Shown here piece after piece: positions 23,147 to 32,200 of a DNA stretch of 33,498 nt. Within the stretch, counting starts at the first letter, position 1. Each line of letters opens with the position of its first letter. The notes beneath the pieces are model-generated. The model did no database searches and was not told the DNA's origin. It saw only the letters and a program-made list of their open reading frames with translations. The position numbers were made by a program, and so were the translations under genes. The stretch is from an uncultured Alphaproteobacteria bacterium (GTDB lineage Bacteria; Pseudomonadota; Alphaproteobacteria; RF32; CAG-239): contig CALXTP010000073.1 in the NCBI GenBank assembly GCA_944391435.1, positions 1 through 33,498 on the forward strand, in the 5' to 3' direction.

Positions 23147-23284
23147 GAGTCGTCGCAACTAAGTTAAAGGAAAAAATCATTTATCCAACTATCTGAAAAG
23201 ACTCTGTTTAGACTCAAAAATAGACTCAATTAAACTTTTTTTGTTTGTTTTTTACCGATTCTTAATGATTACAGCTTTAGAATC
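23147..23284. promoter_or_regulatory. Cluster of six GANTC sites with three phased AGACTC repeats
   Basis: GANTC sites occur at 23147 (GAGTC), 23200, 23211 and 23223 (all GACTC), 23257 (GATTC) and 23280 (GAATC). The three GACTC copies sit in AGACTC repeats at 23199, 23210 and 23222, that is 11 and 12 bp apart. GANTC is the target of the alphaproteobacterial methylase CcrM, whose methylation affects promoters read by GcrA and others. About 0.5 site would be expected by chance in this length, and no GANTC occurs in 22966-23146. Control of the giant gene is inferred. Confidence 0.55.
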
Positions 23285-23299
23285 GCAACAAAGGTGTAT

Positions 23300-26200
23300 A
23301 TGCGGAGAACTTTTTTGAAAAAGCTGATAAAGCGCCTCGGAACGGTGTTAAGTACACTTTCCATGGTCATGATACTAAATATAAACTCTGCCGCGGCGGC
23401 AACCAGATTGACGCCGTATCACCTGTATTTATGGGCAAAAAACGCTAACGTCGCCCGCCTTGAAGAGTTCAAACGCTACATCAACATCCAAGATTACACC
23501 ACCAGAAACACCGCCATTTGCATCGCCCAACAGCACAAAGACTACGCCGCATATAAGCTTTTGCTACAATTTGGCGCCTCCGTCCGCGTCGCCTGCCATG
23601 ACAATACCGATTTGCAATGCCGCAAAATTATCACCGAAGTCGGCGGCATAGACACCGGCATCGTTTTGCTCGGTGCCGCCGCACTCGGGGCCGGAGCCAT
23701 AGCGCTGGCCGCCGGAGGCGGTGGTGGCGGAGGCGGCAGTGCCGGTCCCGTATGCGATGTCAGCCAATATCCGCTGGACTCCTGCCCCGAACATGGCGTC
23801 TGCTCAACTTGTGAAGAAAAATATAAGCTGGATTCCTGCGCCCAATTTTGGCAAATATCAGGCAATTCCTGCGTCCCGGCTGCCTGTCCGGCCGGCGAAT
23901 ACCTTAAAGGCGGCTGTCCCGCCGCTGCCGCCGGAACCGTTTTGGAAGAAGTGCCGAGCTCATCATTTTCCGGCAATGCGCAATGCTACCGTTGCAACTA
24001 CATCTGTCAGGAAAGTGCCGGTTTTTACCAAGACCGTGCCACCTGTCAAAACACTTTCCCCGGCTACGGCTGCGTCCTGCACGCCAACGGCTGCTTTATC
24101 CGCGGCGAAGCATTGGATTGCCCGCAAAATGAATCAACCGAATGCGAACCGGCCGAACCTGGCTTCACCCTGACCCAAACCGAAACCGGCAATCTTTCCG
24201 GCACACAAAAATGCTACCTCTGCACATACGCCCCCAAACCCTGCCCCGCCGACCAATACACAGAAGGCAACTGCCCGGCAGAGAGTTGGCAAAGCCCCGT
24301 TTACAACCCGACTGAAAATTTCTCCGGCAACAACCGCTGTTATACCTGTTCTTACAAATGCAACACGGCCGGCGGCTATTATGACAGCCGGGAAAGCTGT
24401 GAAAATGCCAACACAAACAAAAGCTGCGACTTAAAAGGGGGCACCGGCTGTTATGCCGTTACCGGCTGTAACAATGCCCAAGGCTACTACGGCACAGCCG
24501 ACGAAGTAACTGACCTTTATCCCGGTTATGATACAAAATATGAAAACGGCTGTTTTACCAGAGGCGACCCCAAAGACTGCCCGGATGGCACTGCCACTTA
24601 CGGCAACTGTCCAGGCATAACCGGTGGCGTAGCGCAATACACCAACTTGTCGGAAGGGAATTTTTCCGGCACCAGTCGCTGCTATAATTGCATATATATA
24701 TGTGATACCGGCAATCACTATTACGCCTCCGACAGCGCCTGCAAAGTTGCCAACCCCGGCCTTTCCTGCACACCTTACGAGATTCCGGGTCGTACCTGCT
24801 ACATTGCAGACACCTGTAATATTGCCGAAGGATATTATGAAAACGATACAGAGTGCAAAGCCGCCAATCCCGGCCACATTTGCCAGCCGGATGAAGACAG
24901 CGGCTGCTCCAAAGTCCAAGGCTGCGACAACGATAATGGCTATTATGACGACCCTTCCGAAATTTCCCCCGGCTATGAAACCATTCAGCAATATGGATGC
25001 TACAGGCAGGGCGAAGCCAAGGAATGTCCGAGCGGCGAAGAAGAACAGTGCTACACCAGCGACCCGTATAAAGAAGACATCTCCACCGAAACCGGAAACT
25101 TTTCCGGCGAAACGCCTTGCAAAATCTGCGCCTTTCAATGCCGTTCCCAGCTTGGCTACTACGATACGCGCCAAATCTGCCAGACCACCAACCAAGGCCA
25201 CACCTGTGATTATGCCTCCGGCTCCACCTGTTTCACGCCAACCGGCTGTAATAACGCCCTGAACTATTATAAACTTCCCTCCGAATGTGAAAGCGCCAAC
25301 CCCGGCTACAATTGTTATGCCACCCGCAGCCCTAACGGCGCCAATGTCTGCTATACCAAAAATAGCAGCGACATCAAAAAATGCCCGTCCGGCGAATATC
25401 TGATGGGCCAATGTCCCTCAAAAGACGGCACCACCCCGAATTACAACCCGACCGCCAACAAGCAGGGCGAAGAACAATGCTACACCTGCACCTACCAATG
25501 CAACGGCACCACCCACTTCACTGAACAGGAAACCTGTGAGGACGCCAACCCCGGTCATAGTTGTTCACAAGATGCAGATACCGGCTGTTTCATACGTGCC
25601 GGCTGCAACACAGCTGACGGCTATTATGAGAATGACGAAGACTGCCGAGCCCACAGCACCGGACACCTGTGCGAGCTGGAGCCCGACTCGCAATGCTATG
25701 TCCAGAGCGAAACCTGCGATGAACTAAACCAATATTACAACGACCAATCAGACTGCGAAAACAATTACATCGGCTACTCCTGCAGCATAGCTTACGGCTG
25801 CTATGTCAAAGGCGAAGCAAAACCATGCCCTGACGGTGAACATACCCAATGCGAAGAAAAGCCGGGAACCGATGTTGAAGCCACCGAAACCGACAACAAA
25901 TCCGGCGAAAACAAGTGTTACACCTGCACCTACACCTGCCTGGAGAGTGAGCAGCACTATGCCGACAAAGAACGCTGTGAAGAAGTCAACCCGCAAAAAT
26001 TCTGTGCCGAAGAAAGTGCCTCCGGCTGTTACATTCCGTCAGCCTGCAACACCGCCGCCGGCTATTATGAAGAAAAAGACGATTGCGAAGCTGCCGAAGA
26101 TAATAAAGGCTACTACTGCAAGTTGGTTGGCGAATGCTACCAACAAGGCGACCCGGCTCCCTGCCCCGGCGATGAAAGAACCGACGGCCAATGCGACCCG

Positions 26201-29200
26201 CGCGAATATAATGACCTGAGCTATGACCCGACCGATAATAAAAGCGGCGAAAATCAATGCTATAGATGCGTATATACATGTCAAACCGCAAATAACCGCT
26301 ACCCAAATGCCGAAAACTGTGAAGCCGCCAACACCGGACGCTCCTGCGTTTTAGAAAGCGCCTCGCAATGCTACATTGCCGGCAGCTGCAACACGGAGGC
26401 TGGCTATTATGAGGATAATGGCGCCTGCACCTCCGCCAATCCCGGACGCACTTGCGAACAAGACCCTGTTTCACAATGTTATATTAAAGGCAACTGCGAT
26501 ACGGCACAAAAACACTATGAAGACGAACGTACCTGCACCACGGCCAACCCCGGCATGAACTGCGCTCCGGAAGAAGAATCCGGCTGTTACATCCCATCTG
26601 CTTGCAACACTGCCGCCGGTTACTATGAAGAAAAAGGCGACTGCGAAGCGGCCGACAATAACAAGGGCTACGTCTGCGAACTGCAAAGCAACGGCTGCTA
26701 TTTTAATCAGGGTACGCCCGCCGATTGCCCGGAAAACGAATACACAACCTGTCCCGAGCATCCCGAACATAATGCGACACCCACGCCGACGGATAATTTT
26801 TCCGGCAAAAATCAATGCTATACCTGCGAATATACATGCAACACCGCAGAAAATTTTTATGACCGGCAGGATGACTGCGAAGCGGCCGCAGACAACCGCG
26901 GCTACACCTGCGCTCTGACCGAAAACAACTGTTACACCAAAGACGTTGCCAAAGAATGCCCGGAAAATTCATACACCGAATGTCCGCCCCGCGACGGCAA
27001 AATCCCCACGCCGATTCCGACAGACGACTATGCCGGCGAAAATCAATGCTTTACCTGCTCATACGGTTGCGATACATTAAATAATTACTATGACGACCAA
27101 TCTTCCTGCCTTCAGGTTCACCCGGGCAACACCTGCGATATCGACTCCACCGGCTGCCACGTTCCCGGCCCCTGCGACACTGAAGCCGGCTGGTATGAAT
27201 CCGAAAAGCTTTGCCAAGCCGCCTTCCCCGGCTGGACATGCCAGGAAAACGCCGGCTGTTACACCAGGCAAACCGCCCTTAAGTGTCCGGAAAACCAATA
27301 TACCGCCGGCAACTGCCCCCCAAAAACCGGCAATACTGCATCTTACATAGAAAGCGGTTCCTGGGCCGGCGACCAACAATGCTATACCTGCGAATACACC
27401 TGTGACACCGGAGAGGATTATTATACCACCGAAGAAGAATGTACCGGCGCCAACCCTTCAAAACTGTGCCCTTACGATGATGAATCCGGCTGCCACAAGC
27501 CTGGCCGCTGCAACACGGGCTTGGGAAAATACGACGAAGAAGGAGAGTGTGAAACAGCCAATGCCGGCTATTCCTGCATACCGGAAGGCGATTGCTATAT
27601 ACAGGGTGAAGCCGTTCCCTGCCCCGAAGGCGAATATTCAGAGAGTGAAGAATGTCCCGCCGCCGTAGAAGGGAAAACGCCGGTTAAGGTTCCGAGCGGC
27701 AGCATGAGCGGCGCCGAGAAATGTTACCGTTGCGAATACGAATGCGACGAAGAACGGGGTTTTTATTCTTCCACTGAGGCTTGCCGCCAAACCCACCCTG
27801 AATTGGCCTGCAATGTTTATGACAGCTACACCGGCTGTTATATGCCCGGAACCTGCAACACCGAAGACGGCTATTATGCTGACAACAGAGAATGCCTGGA
27901 CGACAACAAAGGCTATACCTGCGAACCTGTCGGCCAATGCTATCACCAGGGTGAAGCCACGCCCTGCCCCGAAGGCGAAGAACCGGCCTGCACGCCCAAA
28001 CCGGGCCACACCCACACCGAAGACCTCACCGACAACTATTATGGCGAACAGCAATGCCGTATTTGCACCTATGCCTGTGACACCGAAAACTATTATTACG
28101 AAGATGAAGAAGCCTGCCTTGCCGCCAACAGCGAATATACCTGCTTGCCTGATATTGAATCCGGCTGCGTCAAACGTGAATCCTGTGATACCGGCAAAGG
28201 ATTTTACGGCGATTCATCTTCATGCGAGGCCAATTTCCCCGGTTTTTATTGCAAACTGCAAAACGGCTGTTACACCAAAGATGAAAGCCTCGTAAAACAA
28301 TGTCCGGACAATGAATATGTAACCTGCCCGGAAATTGACGGCACCATCGTCACCCCCACGCCGACCGATAACATCTCCGGCGGACAGCCCTGCAATACTT
28401 GCGCCTACACCTGTAATGAAACAACGCATTACCAGCTGGAAACAACCTGCCAGGTCAACCATCCGGCCAGTATTTGCTCTCCGGTGGAAGACTCCGGCTG
28501 CTATACAGCTCTCCGTTGCGACACCGGCCGTGGCTACTATGACGGCCTCAGTGCCTGCCAGCAGGCTTTCCCCGGCTATGAATGTGTGGAAGAAAGTGGC
28601 TGTATGACCAAAGGCGCCGTCAAACAATGCCCGACTGATCAAGTAACCGACGGCAAATGCCAACCCCGCGTCGGAAACGACGTTAAACAAGTAGAAAGCG
28701 GTTCTTTCACCGGCGACGAGCCATGTTACAACTGTGTCTACACCTGCCTTTCCGATGACGGTTATTACCAGGATACCGACAGCTGCGAAGAGGCCAATAT
28801 CGGACGCTCCTGCGCAATAAACAACGAATCGCAATGTTACATGGTATCCGGCTGCCGCACGGACATGGGATTATACGCAGATGAAAACCGCTGTCTTGAA
28901 GCTTTCCCCGGCTACACCTGCATTGAGGCACCCGACACGCTGGGATGTTATGAACAAGGCCCGGCGGCAGACTGTCCGCAGGGGCAATTCCTGGAAAACG
29001 AGGAATGTCCCACAAGGCCGCACACAACCTCTGAAAAAGACGAAAGCGGCTCTTTCAGCGGCGAAAATAAATGTTACAACTGTATATACACCTGCCTGAC
29101 CTCTGAAGGCTATTACCAAACCTCCGGCGAGTGCACCGCGGCCAACCCCGGCAAAAGCTGCTACCAAGAGGAAACATCAGGCTGTTACACAGATTCCGGC

Positions 29201-32200
29201 TGCGACACGGATAACGGCTATTATGATACAAAAGAACTCTGCGAAGCCGCCGATGGCAACAAAGGCTATTATTGCAAAAACGCCTCCGCCGGCACCTGCT
29301 GGATTAAAGATGAAGCCTCCCCGCGCACCTGCCCTTCCAACGAAGTCCTGAAAGACGGTTGCACCCCAAAAGAGGGTACCAGCTTAGATGAAGTCCCCAC
29401 CAACAATTATGCCGGCGAAAAACAATGCTACCGCTGTGTCTACACCTGCCTTGAGGATGAAGGCTACTACACCGAACAAACAACCTGCGAAACAAACAAT
29501 CCGAATTTTATCTGTGAAAGGGACAACAATTCCGGCTGTTATCAGGCAACGGAAGGAGTCCCCTGCCCTGAAGACGAATATTTGCATAACGAATGCCCTC
29601 CCCAAACCGGCAAAACCCCGATAGAAACGGAAACCGGCAACATGTCCGGCTCTCAAAAATGCTACACTTGTTCTTACAAATGCAACACGGCAAGCCAATA
29701 CTATGACACCGAGGAAGAATGTAAGAGTGTCAATATAGGCCGCACCTGCCCCAAAGACAATGAGTCGTCCTGTTACCGGCCGACCGGCTGTGATGAAGCT
29801 CAGGACTATTATGAAGATATTGAAAAATGCGAACAGGAAACCGGCTACGAATGTGGTGAAAAGAACAGCTGCTACGTTGCAGATACAACACCTTTGCCCT
29901 GCCCTGACGGTGAAACCACCCAGTGCCTTGAAATTCCGGGCACGATTCTGGAAGCGACGGAAACCGGCAACAAATCCGGCGAAAACAAGTGTTACACCTG
30001 CACCTACACCTGCAATACGGAAGAAAGTTACTATGAAAGCGATGACTTATGCACCGCTGCCTTCCCCGACCATAAATGCGATTTGGATCCGGCGTCCCAA
30101 TGTTATCACCCTGGCACTTGTTTGGAAGAAGAATTTTATTATAACAATCAGCAAACTTGTGAAAACAATTATCCGGGCTACAACTGCGAGCTCAATGCCA
30201 CCGGCTGCTATATCCTGAACCCGGACAGCATCAAGCCTTGCCCCGGCGATGAACAAACCTCCTGTGAAGAACGTACCGGCATGAACCTGACGGGCCAGAC
30301 GGAAACGGGCAATGTTTCCGGCACCGAAAAATGCTACCAATGCACCTACGAATGTAACAACACCACGCATTACACGGAAATCGGCCAATGCCAGGCCGAA
30401 CACCCGAACAAATTGTGTGAACCGGATCCGGCGACCGGCTGTTACACCGACCGTGCCTGCGATACCGGCAATGGGTTTTACGACAGCCAGGAAAAATGCC
30501 AGGAAGCATTAAAAGGATACAGCTGCAAATCCGACAGCGATGGCTGCTGGATAGAAAATGAAGTTCTGCCCTGTCCCGATAATGAAACCACTCAATGCGA
30601 AGAAAAAGAAGGAAATACGCTGCGATCCATCCCGACCGAAAATTTCTCCGGCGGCATGCAATGCTACACCTGTGAATACACTTGCGATACCAGCGAGGGC
30701 TATTATCAGGATAACGATAGCTGTACCGATGCCAATGAGGAATATTTATGCGATTACAACAATGCTTCCGGTTGTTTCAAAATCGGCAAATGCAACACTG
30801 CCAACAACTTTTATGACGATATAATGTCATGCACAAGCAGTAATCCGGGCTACAACTGCGACGAACAGCAAAAAACCTGCGTCACGCCGGGAACACCGAA
30901 AGAATGTCCCGCAGACGAATATGTTACCTGTCCGGATAAGCCGGGAAAGCTGGTCACCAAGTCTACTCCGACGGCCAATTATGCCGGTAGCGAACGTTGC
31001 AATATTTGCTACTACAACTGCAACGAGGATTTAGGATACTATGACGGACCAATTGATTGCCCCTTTATAAACGAATGTCATGAAACTCCGGATCCGGAAA
31101 CAGATTGCTACATCGTCGCCGGATGCACCGCCGAAGGGCAATATGCCACAATGTCGGCCTGCGAAGAAGCAAATCCCGGCTATACCTGCCAAAAAGAATA
31201 TTCAGCCTGCTTTGTCAAAACCGATACGGCAAAAGATTGCCCTGAAGGCGAGTATGTTACTTGTCCGGAAATTACCGGCACAATCCCCACCGCAACTCCG
31301 ACAGCCAACAAATCCGGCGAAAACACATGCAACACCTGTGAATATAAATGCGATTCGGCACAAGGATACTACACAACTCCCGATGAATGTCCTGAAGAAA
31401 ACATTTGCACGCCTGATGAAGCTTCCGGCTGCTACAAAATCAACGGCACCGCCATTACCAATCAGCAAACCACGCCGTTATCAATCAAGAACACGCGTGC
31501 GATAGAGATAGAGAGCAGCGGCAGCGAAGACATATACGGCTTAAAGAGCAGCGCCGATATAACCAACGCGGTAGATGAAACAACCGGTTCGGCAGGCTCT
31601 GTCAACATTGAGCACAAAGGCACCGGCGCCGCCTACGGCATTTACGCCGCCGTGCCTGAAACATCAGACACCACGGGCGAAACCACAGATAACGCCGGGC
31701 TTTCCGGCAAGTTGGATATATCTTCCGGCGCCATCGGCTCGCTCACGCCCGACACGCCCCCGACGGCCGGAACCGTTATCAATGAAGCCGGAGCTTCCGT
31801 CAACATCCACAGCCACAATGGCGGAGACGCCTACGGCATTTATGCCGGAACCGGCGGCACCGTCATTAACAGCGGCTCCGTCAACATTACCGGCAATGCC
31901 GAAAACGCTTACGGCATCTACGGCGAAGGCCAAAACACCATCACCAACGCCGGCGACATTTATGTTGAAGGCAAAAACGCCTACGGCATCTATGTCAAAG
32001 ACGGCTCCGGAACTTCCGTCACCAACGAACAAGGCGCAACCATCACCGTCAACACCCTTGACGGCCAGGGCAACGCCCACGGCATTTACATAGCCGAAAA
32101 CAATGAAGACGCCGTCGTTGCCAACCACGGCATCATCAAAGTCAACGGCACCGTGGTTGACGGAAATGCGGGCATTGCCCTCAATGGCGCCAGACTGAGC

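Larger units (their letters stand above)
22966..23299. other. 334-nt divergent regulatory region between M20 gene and giant autotransporter gene
   Basis: There is no gene here. The left part holds the leader hairpin and promoter candidate of the leftward M20 gene. The right part (23147-23284) holds six GANTC sites and T-rich tracts upstream of the rightward giant gene. AAAGG lies 5 nt before the ATG at 23300. A rightward promoter could be TTGTTT (23241-23246), 16 nt, TAATGA (23263-23268), but the match is weak. Confidence 0.6.

Noticed and set aside
23753-31432. Regularly repeated DNA resembling a CRISPR or satellite array
   Set aside because: The periodicity is at protein level, the units are of unequal length and diverged at synonymous sites, and they lie in one open frame.
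24431-31468. Many long open frames on the minus strand and in other frames inside the giant gene (for example 24431-25411 minus)
   Set aside because: They are antisense or shifted shadows of a repetitive, C-ending-codon gene. They have no signals or motifs, and the plus frame is continuous with a signal peptide and barrel.
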